Positions 46,011 to 54,097 of a stretch of DNA of 64,000 bases are shown here, piece by piece (position 1 is the first letter of the stretch; each line of letters opens with the position of its first letter). Source of the stretch: Rufibacter psychrotolerans (GTDB lineage: Bacteria; Bacteroidota; Bacteroidia; Cytophagales; Hymenobacteraceae); NCBI RefSeq assembly GCF_016924645.1, contig NZ_JAFFJV010000016.1:1-64000 (forward strand). Reading direction: 5' to 3'. The notes beneath the pieces are model-generated. The model was given only the letters and a program-made list of their open reading frames with translations. It ran no database searches and was not told the origin of the DNA. The position numbers were made by a program, and so were the translations under genes.

Positions 46011-46054
46011 CCGGGCGGGTGCCGCTTCGACCTACTTCCCCCACCGCCTCTCCC

Positions 46055-46090
46055 CTGTTTCAGGCACGTTTTCCTGAAAAACCGCCAGAA
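46055..46090. repeat. Dispersed intergenic palindrome, copy 21
   Basis: Left arm CTGTTTCAGGC, centre TTTTCCTGAAAAA, right arm decayed (CGCCAGAAC). It sits ahead of the DUF72 gene. Confidence 0.55.
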
Positions 46091-46132
46091 CTACCCAGAA
46101 CCCCAGGCCCGCCGCAGGGGTATAAGCGGGGT

Positions 46133-46879
46133 ATGCAGGAGAAAGGAACCATTTACATCGGCACCTCGGGCTGGCACTACAACCACTGGAAAGGCAACTT
46201 CTACCCGCCGAGCGTCACGTCCAAGCAGTTCACCCAGCATTACCTGCGCTACTTTAAAACCGTTGAGATCAACAACTCCTTTTACCGGCTGCCCTCGGCC
46301 GAGACCTTTGCCGCCTGGCGGACCAGCGTGCCCGAAGATTTCCTGTTTGCCGTGAAGGCCAGCCGGTTTATTACCCACATGAAGAAGCTGAAGGAGCCGC
46401 AGCAGGGCTTGGCGCAACTCTTGGGCAACGCGCAGGCGCTGGAGGAGAAACTGGGGCCTATCCTGTTCCAACTGCCGCCGGCCTGGCGGGTGAATGTGGA
46501 GCGCTTTCAGGAGTTTCTGAGGGCCTTGCCGTCTTACTACCGCTACACCTTTGAGTTCCGGGAACCCAGTTGGTACCACCCTGCCATCTATGAGCTGCTT
46601 CGGGACCACAACCACGCCTTCTGCATCTATGAACTGGCCGGGCACATGTCGCCCCTGGAGGTGACCGCCGACTTTGTGTACGTGCGCCTGCACGGCCCCG
46701 AGGGCAAATACGCCGGCAGTTACGCAGAAAGCGCCCTGCAGTGGTGGGCTACCACCTGCCAGACCTGGGCCCAACAAGGCAAAGACGTGTACCTTTATTT
46801 TGACAATGACCAGAATGGCTACGCCGCCTTCAACGCCCTGCGGCTGCAGGAACTGGTGCAAGGTAATTCTGAGTCTTGA
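46133..46879 (+). CDS. DUF72 family protein
   Basis: The protein has 248 residues from MQEKGTIYIGTSGWHYNHWKG. DUF72 is a TIM-barrel family related to UPF0759/YecE. Its conserved blocks are all present: YIGTSGWHYNHWKGNFYP, FKTVEINNSFYRLP, FAVKASRFITHMKKL, LGPILFQLPPAW, FEFREPSWY and YVRLHGPEGKYAGSY. The function is unknown. The conserved His, Glu and Arg suggest an enzyme. The last codons and stop lie within a heptad repeat tract. Confidence 0.9.
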   Translation: MQEKGTIYIGTSGWHYNHWKGNFYPPSVTSKQFTQHYLRYFKTVEINNSFYRLPSAETFAAWRTSVPEDFLFAVKASRFITHMKKLKEPQQGLAQLLGNAQALEEKLGPILFQLPPAWRVNVERFQEFLRALPSYYRYTFEFREPSWYHPAIYELLRDHNHAFCIYELAGHMSPLEVTADFVYVRLHGPEGKYAGSYAESALQWWATTCQTWAQQGKDVYLYFDNDQNGYAAFNALRLQELVQGNSES

Positions 46880-46889
46880 GTTCTGAGTC
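46869..46889. repeat. Phased heptad tract 4, overlapping a stop codon
   Basis: Three units, TCTGAGT, CTTGAGT, TCTGAGT. The first two encode the last residues (Ser-Glu-Ser) and stop of the DUF72 gene. Confidence 0.65.
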
Positions 46890-46921
46890 TACGCTGTGTC
46901 TAAAAAAGGGCGGGGCAGTGC

Positions 46922-46959
46922 CGTTTTGGACCTGCTTTTGGAAAAGTAACCCGAAAACG
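46922..46959. repeat. Dispersed intergenic palindrome, copy 22
   Basis: Left arm CGTTTTGGACC, centre CTTTTGGAAAAG, right arm ACCCGAAAACGC. Confidence 0.7.
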
Positions 46960-47058
46960 CTGATCTACAATAGGCGCTGGAAGCAGCAATGCGCGGAAAG
47001 AAACCGGATGGGAAAGACCCGGAAGCACTTCTTAGGCATAGCCTAGGAATGAATTCAC

Positions 47059-47167
47059 CGCTGGCGCGAGCTTGCAGCTCGTGTCCGCACGCATTTGGAA
47101 ACGGTATTTCAATCTATCTTAAGAGGATCAGCAATGTGAAGGCACGAGCTGCAAGCTCGCGCCAGCG
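47059..47167. repeat. REPIN-like composite C
   Basis: Left unit 47059-47085 (CGCTGGCGCGAGCTTGCAG...) is the near-exact reverse complement of 47141-47167 (...CTGCAAGCTCGCGCCAGCG). 55 nt lie between. Confidence 0.82.
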
Positions 47168-47190
47168 AAGGTTGATAGACAGCAAATTAT

Positions 47191-47475
47191 CTGGCGCGAG
47201 TCTGGAGATTCGTGCCTCCGGATGCCGGGTAGTCTCCAGACTACCCTCGCTGCCCCGCAGCGGCACCACGCATTGCTGGACCACTCCCGAGAACAGCCTT
47301 TCCAATAGCCTTCGTGTTAACCGCATTTCAAAAGGCAAATGACCTGCTCTGCTCAATCAAAGACGAACCATGCGAAAACAAAACCAGCAGGCGTGTGGCA
47401 GTGAAAGTGACAGAATTCCCACGAGTCTGAGACTCGCCTCATGCAGAGGCACGAGTCTCCAGACTCGCGCCAGCG
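47191..47475. repeat. REPIN-like composite D
   Basis: Left unit 47191-47216 (CTGGCGCGAGTCTGGAG...) pairs with right unit 47448-47475 (GGCACGAGTCTCCAGACTCG...). Inside, GGTAGTCTCCAGACTACCC (47228-47246) followed by CTCGCTGCCCCGCAGCG is the reverse complement of part of composite A (27667-27698), so A and D share an internal segment. A further hairpin, CGAGTCTGAGACTCG, lies at 47422-47436. Confidence 0.78.
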
Positions 47476-47508
47476 CACGAAACAAAACTCTCCAATTAAA
47501 GATAACTA

Positions 47509-48537
47509 TTAAGCCCTCGGCTCTAGCCCATACACTTGGGCCAGCAACTCATAGCTGCGGAGGCGGTCCTGGAAGTCATGGGTAATGGTCACCACCACAA
47601 TTTCGTCTACGTGGTAGGCATCAGCCAGAGCGTCTAGTTGGGCTTTGACTTGCTCGGGGGTGCCTACCACCATGCGCTGGCGGTTGTATTTCACCTGGGC
47701 CAGTTCATCTTCGGCCAGGTCGTCATAGAAAGCTTTGGCGGTCTCATAGGAGGGCACCCCGCCCGTTTTGCCCTGCCGGATGTGCAGCAGAAGCATGTCC
47801 ATGGAGAGTTGCAGTTCCTGGGCGCGTTCCTCGGTGTCGGCGCAGATAACAAAGATCCCGAAGTTGCCGGCGGGTTCCTTGAGCAGGGCCGATGGCGTGA
47901 ACCGGGACTGGTAAGCGCGCATCATCTCGGGACCGCCGTTGGGGTTGATGAAGTGGGCGAACGAGAACCCCATGCCAAAGTGCGCCGCGAACACCCCGCT
48001 CTGCCCGCTGGAACTCAGGAGCCACCGTTCAGGCGCCCCGGCCGAGCGCGGCGTGACCTTCACTTCGGGGGCCTCGGTGCCGTTGAGGCCATCCTGAAGG
48101 TAGCGGTCCAGGTCTATGAGTTGGGTGACAAACTCCTGCTCGTTGAACTGGTTGTAGGGGTTGAGCAGGGCGGCGGTTTTGCGGTCGGTGCCGGGGGCGC
48201 GGCCAATGCCCAGGTCAATGCGGTTGGGGTAGAGCGCCTCCAGCAACCTAAAGTTCTCGGCCACTTTCAGGGCGCTGTAATGCGGCAGCATCACGCCGCC
48301 GGAGCCAACGCGTAGGTGCTTGGTGTGCGCCGCCAGGTGCGGAATCAGGACCTCGGGCGACGGCCCGGCCAGCCCCAGCGTGTTGTGGTGCTCCGAGACC
48401 CAGAAGCGGGTATAGCCCAACCGGTCGGCCAGTCTAGCCAGTTCCAGGGTTTCGCGCAGGGCCTGTTCGGCGGTGCCGCCCGCCCGCACCGGCGACTGGT
48501 CCAGGACACTCAGTTTTATCTTTTTAGCTTCGGCCAT
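47509..48537 (-). CDS. LLM-class flavin-dependent oxidoreductase
   Basis: The 342-residue protein is a luciferase-like monooxygenase fold enzyme (FMN or F420-type TIM barrel). Typical segments are LSVLDQSPVRAGGTAEQAL, YTRFWVSEHHNTLGLAGPSPEVLI, RVGSGGVMLPHYSALKVAENF, NRIDLGIGRAPGTD and VVGTPEQVKAQLDALADAY. The N-terminus and GIGRAPGTD resemble the alkanal-monooxygenase-like group found in many bacteria (YhbW-like). The substrate is unknown. The gene follows composite D. Confidence 0.88.
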   Translation of the reverse strand: MAEAKKIKLSVLDQSPVRAGGTAEQALRETLELARLADRLGYTRFWVSEHHNTLGLAGPSPEVLIPHLAAHTKHLRVGSGGVMLPHYSALKVAENFRLLEALYPNRIDLGIGRAPGTDRKTAALLNPYNQFNEQEFVTQLIDLDRYLQDGLNGTEAPEVKVTPRSAGAPERWLLSSSGQSGVFAAHFGMGFSFAHFINPNGGPEMMRAYQSRFTPSALLKEPAGNFGIFVICADTEERAQELQLSMDMLLLHIRQGKTGGVPSYETAKAFYDDLAEDELAQVKYNRQRMVVGTPEQVKAQLDALADAYHVDEIVVVTITHDFQDRLRSYELLAQVYGLEPRA

Positions 48538-48594
48538 GGTGCATCATTCAGGTAAAATAAGCGCAGGCAGCCCTTAACCGCAGGCGGCCGCGTG

Positions 48595-48632
48595 CTGTTT
48601 TACGGCTAATTTGCCCAAAACGGCCCGAAAAT
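48595..48632. repeat. Dispersed intergenic palindrome, copy 23
   Basis: Left arm CTGTTTTACGGC, centre TTTGCCCAAAA, right arm GGCCCGAAAATTG. In the divergent gap between the oxidoreductase and PBP1A genes. Confidence 0.65.
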
Positions 48633-48698
48633 TGCGCAACCCTGGCAGTTTCATCTGGGTAAGCATACCCTCAGCCTGGCTTTATTCGTTCCTCACGC

Positions 48699-51194
48699 AT
48701 GCCCCTTTTTAACTCATCTTTTGCAAACTTCTCTCACTGGCTCCATACCCGCCGCAAGCGCTGGCTCGCCCGCCACGGCCAAAAACTCACCCTGCGCTAC
48801 TGGCAGTCCTTAGACCAACGGGGCTGGCTGCGGGTCCTGGGCAAGGCCCTTTCGGCGGTGGTGCTGGTGCTGTTTGTGTTTTACCTGTCGGTGTACTTTG
48901 GGTTGTTTGGCTGGCTGCCCACCAAACGGCAGCTTAAGGCCGTGCAGAACAACATGCCCTCAGAGGTTTACTCGGCCGACAGCGTGCTCATTGGCCGCTA
49001 CTTTATCCAGGACCGCACCAACGTGGCCTATGACAAGATTGCCGAACCTGCCATTCACGCCCTGGTGGCCACCGAAGATGCCCGCTTCTACGAGCACGGC
49101 GGCGTAGACTACAGGAGCGTGGCCCGCGTGTTCATTAAGAGCTTGCTGTTGCAGGAAGAAAGCTCGGGCGGGGGCAGCACGCTCAGCCAGCAGTTGGCCA
49201 AAAACCTGTTTCCGCGCAAAGACCTGGGGTTTCTTTCCATGCCCGTGAACAAGATGCGCGAGATTATCCTGGCCCGGCGTTTTGAGGCCATTTACACCAA
49301 AGAAGAGCTGTTGGAGCTGTACCTGAACACCGTGCCCATGGGCGGCAACGTGTACGGCATAGAATCGGCGGCCCGCCGCTTTTTCAGCACCTCGGCCGAC
49401 TCGCTTAAAACCGAGGAAGCCGCCGTGCTCATCGGCCTGCTGAAAGGCACCACCTACTACCACCCCAAACTGAACCCCGAGCGCTCCAAACAGCGCCGCA
49501 ACGTGGTACTGGCCCAGATGACCAAATACGGGTACCTGACCCCGGCCCAGAAAGACTCCCTGCAGAAGCTGCCGCTCAAACTGCGGTACAACCCCTACTC
49601 GCACCACACCGGGTTGGCGGCCTATTTCAGGGAACAACTGCGCGAGGAGCTGGGCCGCTGGGTGAAAGAGCAGAAAAAGCCCAACGGAGATGCCTACAAC
49701 CTGTACACCGACGGCCTCAAAATCTATACCTCCATTGACAGCAAGCTGCAGCGCCACGCTGAGCAGGCCCTGCGCCAGCGCATGAAAACCCTGCAGGTGG
49801 AGTTTGACAAGCACTGGGGACAACGCGCGCCCTGGAGTGGCCAACCCGATATCCTGAAAGCCGCCAAGGAACGGTCGCTCCGCTACAAGCGGCACAAGGC
49901 CGCCGGGCTGTCAGACAAGGAGATTGACGAGCAGTTCAACACCCCGCGCAAGATGCAGGTGTTCAGGTGGCGGGGCGAGGTGACCCGCACCATGAGCCCT
50001 ATGGACTCGCTCAGGCACTACCTGCGCTACCTCAACGCCGGGTTTGTGGCCATGGAACCCACCAGCGGCTACGTGCGGGCCTGGGTTGGCGGCATCAACC
50101 ACCACTACTTTCAGTATGACCACGTGCGCTCGCGCCGCCAGGTAGGCTCCACGTTTAAGCCCATTGTGTACGCCACCGCCCTAGAGAAAGGCATTGCCCC
50201 CTGCTCCTACTTCCCCAACGACCGCCGGGTGTTCCCCGAGTACGAGAACTGGTCGCCCCGCAACGCCAACGACCAGTACGGCGGCGCCTACTCCATGCTG
50301 GGGGCGCTCACGCATTCGGTGAACACGGTGTCGGTGAACGTGGCGCTGCAGGCGGGAATTCCAGACGTAATTCGTACGGCCCACAACCTGGGCATTACCG
50401 GCGAACTGCCTTCCACGCCTTCCCTAGCCTTGGGCACCGCCGATGCCAGTCTGCTGGAGATGGTGGCGGCCTATGGGGCACTGGCCAACGGAGGCTACGC
50501 AGTAAGGCCACGCTACCTGCTGCGCATCGTGGACCGCGAAGGCCGCGTGCTGTTGGACCAGACCAACCCCAACGGACAAGGCCGGCACGTGCTTTCCAGC
50601 CAGACTACGGCCCTGCTGCGCCCCATGCTGGAAAGCGTGATCAACGAGGGAACCGGCCGCCGCCTGCGCAGCGAGTACCGCCTCAGCATGGACATTGCGG
50701 GCAAAACCGGCACCACCCAGGCGCACGCCGATGGCTGGTTCATTGGCTTTACCCGTGACCTGGTGGCCGGGGCCTGGGTGGGCGGCGAAGACCGGCGCAT
50801 CCGGTTCCGCAACCTGGAGCAGGGCGGCGGCTCCAACACCGCGTTGCCTATCTGGGGCAGTTTTTTCCAGCGCCTGAGCAAAGACCGGGAGTACCGCCGC
50901 TACGCCTACAGCCGCTTCGCTCCGCTGCCCTACCACCTGCAGGGTTACCTTAACTGCCCGCCCTATCAACCGCCTGTTCCGGTGGAGCAGTACGAAGAAC
51001 ACCACGAGAGCGGCATTGAGCGCTTCTTTAAAAAGAGCGGCAAAAAGCTGAAGGACCTGTTCAAGCGCAAGGACAAGAAGGAGAAAGACTGGCAGAAAGA
51101 CCTGGAGAAGGAACTGGAGAAAGCCCAGGAACGAGAAAGGGAGCGAGAGAAAGAACGCGGAAGAGGCCGGGGCCGCTGGGGCCGGGAGGAGTAA
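48699..51194 (+). CDS. Penicillin-binding protein 1A
   Basis: The 831-residue bifunctional peptidoglycan synthase has one membrane helix at about 50-70 (LSAVVLVLFVFYLSVYFGLF). The GT51 domain contains ATEDARFYEHGGVDYRS with catalytic Glu126, and GGGSTLSQQLAKN. The transpeptidase has GSTFKPIVYATAL (SxxK Ser and Lys), SVNTVSVNVAL (SxN) and GKTGTTQ (KTG). The C-terminal 70 residues are a highly charged Lys/Glu/Arg tail (KKEKDWQKDLEKELEKAQ) likely to lie outside the fold. It polymerises and crosslinks the cell wall. It is monocistronic. Confidence 0.95.
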   Translation: MPLFNSSFANFSHWLHTRRKRWLARHGQKLTLRYWQSLDQRGWLRVLGKALSAVVLVLFVFYLSVYFGLFGWLPTKRQLKAVQNNMPSEVYSADSVLIGRYFIQDRTNVAYDKIAEPAIHALVATEDARFYEHGGVDYRSVARVFIKSLLLQEESSGGGSTLSQQLAKNLFPRKDLGFLSMPVNKMREIILARRFEAIYTKEELLELYLNTVPMGGNVYGIESAARRFFSTSADSLKTEEAAVLIGLLKGTTYYHPKLNPERSKQRRNVVLAQMTKYGYLTPAQKDSLQKLPLKLRYNPYSHHTGLAAYFREQLREELGRWVKEQKKPNGDAYNLYTDGLKIYTSIDSKLQRHAEQALRQRMKTLQVEFDKHWGQRAPWSGQPDILKAAKERSLRYKRHKAAGLSDKEIDEQFNTPRKMQVFRWRGEVTRTMSPMDSLRHYLRYLNAGFVAMEPTSGYVRAWVGGINHHYFQYDHVRSRRQVGSTFKPIVYATALEKGIAPCSYFPNDRRVFPEYENWSPRNANDQYGGAYSMLGALTHSVNTVSVNVALQAGIPDVIRTAHNLGITGELPSTPSLALGTADASLLEMVAAYGALANGGYAVRPRYLLRIVDREGRVLLDQTNPNGQGRHVLSSQTTALLRPMLESVINEGTGRRLRSEYRLSMDIAGKTGTTQAHADGWFIGFTRDLVAGAWVGGEDRRIRFRNLEQGGGSNTALPIWGSFFQRLSKDREYRRYAYSRFAPLPYHLQGYLNCPPYQPPVPVEQYEEHHESGIERFFKKSGKKLKDLFKRKDKKEKDWQKDLEKELEKAQEREREREKERGRGRGRWGREE

Positions 51195-51270
51195 CCCTTC
51201 GGCTCTCTCAGGTTTACCGGGTGCTTTACCGGTGCGTGCCCCGGAGGCGCACTTCCGTCAAAGTGCCCGC

Positions 51271-51309
51271 GTGTTTTTCGCCAGATTTTACAGATTCAGC
51301 TTAAAAATC
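51271..51309. repeat. Dispersed intergenic palindrome, copy 24
   Basis: Left arm GTGTTTTTCGCC, centre TTTTACAGATT, right arm AGCTTAAAAATC. Worn copy. Confidence 0.5.
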
Positions 51310-51320
51310 CATCAACTCCC

Positions 51321-51521
51321 CTCGCTCGCCTCTGGCGAGTGTGCGTTATTGGGCGGCCTCTGGCCGCCGGGCAGGAATGCAGCGATTGGTTGATTGGCAA
51401 TTGTTCAAGCGGTAGTTTACCTGTTTTCGGGCTTTTTCTCCAGAAACAGGCCTGAATCGTGTAAATCCCCAATGCGGCCAGAGGCCGCAGCATACCTCAC
51501 ACTCGCCAGAGGCGAGCGAGG
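51321..51521. repeat. REPIN-like composite E (GGCCAGAGGCC type)
   Basis: The left arm 51321-51368 carries CTCGCCTCTGGCGAG and GGCGGCCTCTGGCCGCC. The right arm 51474-51521 carries the same two hairpins inverted. A dispersed palindrome lies inside (51421-51459). The single arm at 34160-34205 is a third relative. Confidence 0.82.
51421..51459. repeat. Dispersed intergenic palindrome, copy 25
   Basis: Left arm CTGTTTTCGGGC, centre TTTTTCTCCAGAAA, right arm AGGCCTGAATCG. Nested inside composite E. Confidence 0.7.
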
Positions 51522-51613
51522 AATTGGTTTTAGGATACCGTGTCCCTGCTGTCTGCACCTGCACCTGGTTTTCACCTATACTTGAAATAGCGTTGCAAGA
51601 GACTGCCAGATAC

Positions 51614-51652
51614 AAAAACGCCTCACCGGTGAATAGACCAGTGAGGCATTTT
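51614..51652 (-). terminator. Terminator of folB
   Basis: GCCTCAC (51620-51626) pairs with GTGAGGC (51641-51647), flanked by an A-run on the left and a T-run on the right, so it may act both ways. Confidence 0.65.
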
Positions 51653-51660
51653 GTATTATT

Positions 51661-51699
51661 CTGTTTTGGGACTGATTTCTATAAATCTGCCCTAAAACG
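51661..51699. repeat. Dispersed intergenic palindrome, copy 26
   Basis: Left arm CTGTTTTGGGAC, centre TTTCTATAAA, right arm GCCCTAAAACG. Ends 3 nt before the folB stop codon. Confidence 0.7.
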
Positions 51700-51702
51700 C
51701 GG

Positions 51703-52062
51703 TTAGGCATGGCGCTTCTCCAGCGTGACCTTGGCTTTGTGGCAGATGCCGCCAAGGGGCGGGTTGAACTTGGAGACGCTGACCTGTACCTGCTGCACAA
51801 ACGGAAACTCCCGGAAGACGCCTTCAATGATGCGGTGGCCCAGGTGCTCCAGCAAGCGGGCCGGTTGGCTCATTTCATGCCGCACCAGTTTGTACAGCAC
51901 CTCGTAATTCACCGTCTGGTCCAGGTTGTCTGAGGCGGCGGCGTCTTGCAGGTCGGTGTGGAGGTAGAGGTCTACGCCGTATTTGTTCCCTATTTTCTGC
52001 TCTTCGTCATAAAACCCGTGGAAGGCGAAAAACTCCATGCCTTCCAGTGCAATCTGTCCCAT
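51703..52062 (-). CDS. folB: Dihydroneopterin aldolase
   Basis: The 119-residue protein has standard length. GMEFFAFHGFYDEEQKIGNKY holds the pterin-binding Glu region, and VSKFNPPLGGICHKAKV has the conserved Lys and NPP. It splits 7,8-dihydroneopterin to hydroxymethyl-dihydropterin and glycolaldehyde in folate synthesis. It lies 9 bp after the DivIVA-like gene and is probably the last gene of a WD40, divIVA, folB transcript. No other folate gene is nearby. Confidence 0.94.
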   Translation of the reverse strand: MGQIALEGMEFFAFHGFYDEEQKIGNKYGVDLYLHTDLQDAAASDNLDQTVNYEVLYKLVRHEMSQPARLLEHLGHRIIEGVFREFPFVQQVQVSVSKFNPPLGGICHKAKVTLEKRHA

Positions 52063-52071
52063 TCGCGCTGG

Positions 52072-53088
52072 TTAGATTTCGTCAAAGAACGAGCCGCCGC
52101 TTACCGCTACCGCCGGGGCTGGTTTGGCCTGGGTGGTCAACGGTGGTTGTACCTCGGGCTTGGTGGGCACGGGCTGCTCGCGCTCTGGCTCGGGCTCCTC
52201 AATGGGCGTTGGGCTGGGCACGGGCGGAATGTCTGGCTTGGGCTCCTCGCGCTGCGGCGGGTCTATGGACGGCGTGGGAATGTGCGGCGGCACAATCTCC
52301 GGGGTGCGCGGGTGCACATCGGGCGCCGGGTTGGGGATGTGCGGCTCTGGGAAAGTGCCTGGCGTGGCCGGGATAGACTCACGGCTGCCGCCGCCCCCAA
52401 TTTCATAGGCTTGCGGCTGATCTGTGAAAGCCTGAGCCGGTACGTTGGTCTGTGGGGCGGCCGGGGGTATGGGCGTTGCGGTAAATGCATGCATAGCGGT
52501 ATCTTTTTCGTCATCGGGCCGCTGTACTTTTACCTGGGCGGCCCTTTGTAAGATACTGCCAATAGAGGCTTTTGGTTTAGATTTGGTCTTCTCCACCTTC
52601 TCCAGGGCGTCTGAAGCCAGGTTCTGCAGGTCGCGTACCATGTTCTCCAGGTAGTCTTCCAGGCGCAGGTAATCCTGCTCCAGGGTTTTCACCTCGGCCT
52701 GCATTTCAGTGACGGTTTTCTCGGCTTGCTGGTAGGCGTTTTCCAGCACACCGCGGGCTTTCTGGCGGGCAGACTCCAGCAGTTGGTCGGCTTTCAATTG
52801 GGCTTCCCTGATCTGCAGGTCGGCAGCTTTGGAAGCCTGCTCCACCATGCTGTTGCTGGTGTCTTCGGCGGTCTTGAGGGTTTTGTACAGTGATGATTCC
52901 ACCTCGCGCAGTTTCTGGACTTCGCGGTTCGCCACTTCCAACTTCACGCGCAGGTCTTTGTTCTCGTCCTGCAACTTCTCCCACTGCTGGGAAAGGTTGA
53001 GCAGGAACGCCTGTACCTCATCTTTGTCCAAGCCCCTAAACGCTTTCTCAAACGTTTTCTGTCTGATTTCTAACGGTGTAATCTTCAT
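52072..53088 (-). CDS. DivIVA domain-containing protein
   Basis: The protein has 338 residues from MKITPLEIRQKTFEKAFRG. The DivIVA N-terminal motif is perfect (ITPLEIRQKTFEKAFRGLD), and this part in relatives senses curved membrane. A long coiled coil spans about 30-170. The C-terminal third is Pro-rich with repeated charged Pro/Glu segments (about 215-320) and low complexity. DivIVA is best known from Gram-positives; Bacteroidota members such as this are scarcely studied. The gene is coupled to the WD40 gene by a 4 bp overlap. A scaffold role in septum or pole organisation is inferred. Confidence 0.88.
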   Translation of the reverse strand: MKITPLEIRQKTFEKAFRGLDKDEVQAFLLNLSQQWEKLQDENKDLRVKLEVANREVQKLREVESSLYKTLKTAEDTSNSMVEQASKAADLQIREAQLKADQLLESARQKARGVLENAYQQAEKTVTEMQAEVKTLEQDYLRLEDYLENMVRDLQNLASDALEKVEKTKSKPKASIGSILQRAAQVKVQRPDDEKDTAMHAFTATPIPPAAPQTNVPAQAFTDQPQAYEIGGGGSRESIPATPGTFPEPHIPNPAPDVHPRTPEIVPPHIPTPSIDPPQREEPKPDIPPVPSPTPIEEPEPEREQPVPTKPEVQPPLTTQAKPAPAVAVSGGSFFDEI

Positions 53089-54014
53089 ATTTCCTTCAAG
53101 GTTAACGCCCAAACCGCAATGCTGCGGTCATCACTACACGAAACTAACTGATTCCAATGAGCCGACCAAAACAATTTGTTCACCGAGGTGCCGTGCCCGG
53201 CGTGCCGCGCCTTGTCTATGACTTTCAATAATTTGAAGGTCTGGGCATCCCACACCTTCACGCTTTTGTCCATGCTGCAGGTGGCAAACAGCCGTCCGTT
53301 GGGGCTAAAGGTGATGTGGTTGAGGGTGAACAAATGAGCGATGATGCTGGCGTGTTCCCGGTACTCGTTTTCTGCGTCCCAGACCCTCAAATGGGCATCG
53401 CGGCTACCGCTGAGCAGGTAATTCCCGTCGGGCGTGTAGGCCAAGGTGAACACAGAGCCCGTGTGGTTTTCCAGCACGTGCTTCCCCCGTAACGCAGAAG
53501 TTTCCAGAACCAGTATGCGGTTGTCGCTCAAGCCCACCGCCAGTTCAGGTTTAGTGGGGTGCAGGGCCAGGCACCGCACACTCTTTTCAGAAAGCCGCAC
53601 CGCCTGCTGCACTTCCAGCTTTTCCAGATCAATGATCTGCAGGGTGCCATCGCCCAGGGCCAGGTACGCCTGTTGGGTTTCCCAGCAGTACTGGATGTCA
53701 AAAATGGCGGCAGACGGCAGCGGAATGGTTTTCAAGATGGCTTTCGCCGAGAGGTCCAGCACTTCCAGGCTGTTGTGGTTGTGGCCAATGAGCAGCCAGT
53801 TGCGTTCCTCCACGTACTTGAGCGCGTACACGCTGGAACTTACCTTGGCCACCAGCTCGCCGTGCTCAGGTTGGGTCAGGTCCCACAGCGCCACCATGCC
53901 ATCGGCCCCGGCCGAAAAGAATTTGTGGGTCTCGGGCGCCCGTTCCAGGGTGTAGACGCAGTCGCGGTGACCAGTGAGGGTGGTGATTTTCTGAACCTGA
54001 AACGGACTGGCCAT
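53085..54014 (-). CDS. WD40 repeat protein
   Basis: The protein has 310 residues from MASPFQVQKITTLTGH and forms a seven-bladed propeller with no other domain. Repeats are visible as GHRDCVYTLERAP...GMVALWDL, NHTGSVFTLAYTPDGNYLLSG with AHLRVWDAE, HLFTLNHITFSPNGRLF with KSVKVWDA, and a last SVNKLFWSAHWNQLVS with RSIAVWAL. No signal peptide, so it is cytoplasmic. Coupled upstream of the DivIVA-like gene, it may form a complex with it. Confidence 0.88.
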   Translation of the reverse strand: MASPFQVQKITTLTGHRDCVYTLERAPETHKFFSAGADGMVALWDLTQPEHGELVAKVSSSVYALKYVEERNWLLIGHNHNSLEVLDLSAKAILKTIPLPSAAIFDIQYCWETQQAYLALGDGTLQIIDLEKLEVQQAVRLSEKSVRCLALHPTKPELAVGLSDNRILVLETSALRGKHVLENHTGSVFTLAYTPDGNYLLSGSRDAHLRVWDAENEYREHASIIAHLFTLNHITFSPNGRLFATCSMDKSVKVWDAQTFKLLKVIDKARHAGHGTSVNKLFWSAHWNQLVSCSDDRSIAVWALTLKEI

Positions 54015-54038
54015 GGCGTGCGGAAAAGTGGTGGGACG

Positions 54039-54077
54039 CGATTTTTGCCTAAATTTACCAAAAACACCCCGAAAACC
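54039..54077. repeat. Dispersed intergenic palindrome, copy 27
   Basis: Left arm CGATTTTTGCC, centre TTTACCAAAAA, right arm ACCCCGAAAACCC. In the 83 bp divergent gap, occupying nearly half of it. Confidence 0.6.
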
Positions 54078-54097
54078 CGTTTCCTCCTTCCTCGCGT

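Noticed and set aside
48960..49895. 311-codon minus-strand frame inside the PBP1A gene
   Set aside because: Antisense to conserved GT51 and transpeptidase sequence; no recognisable domain.
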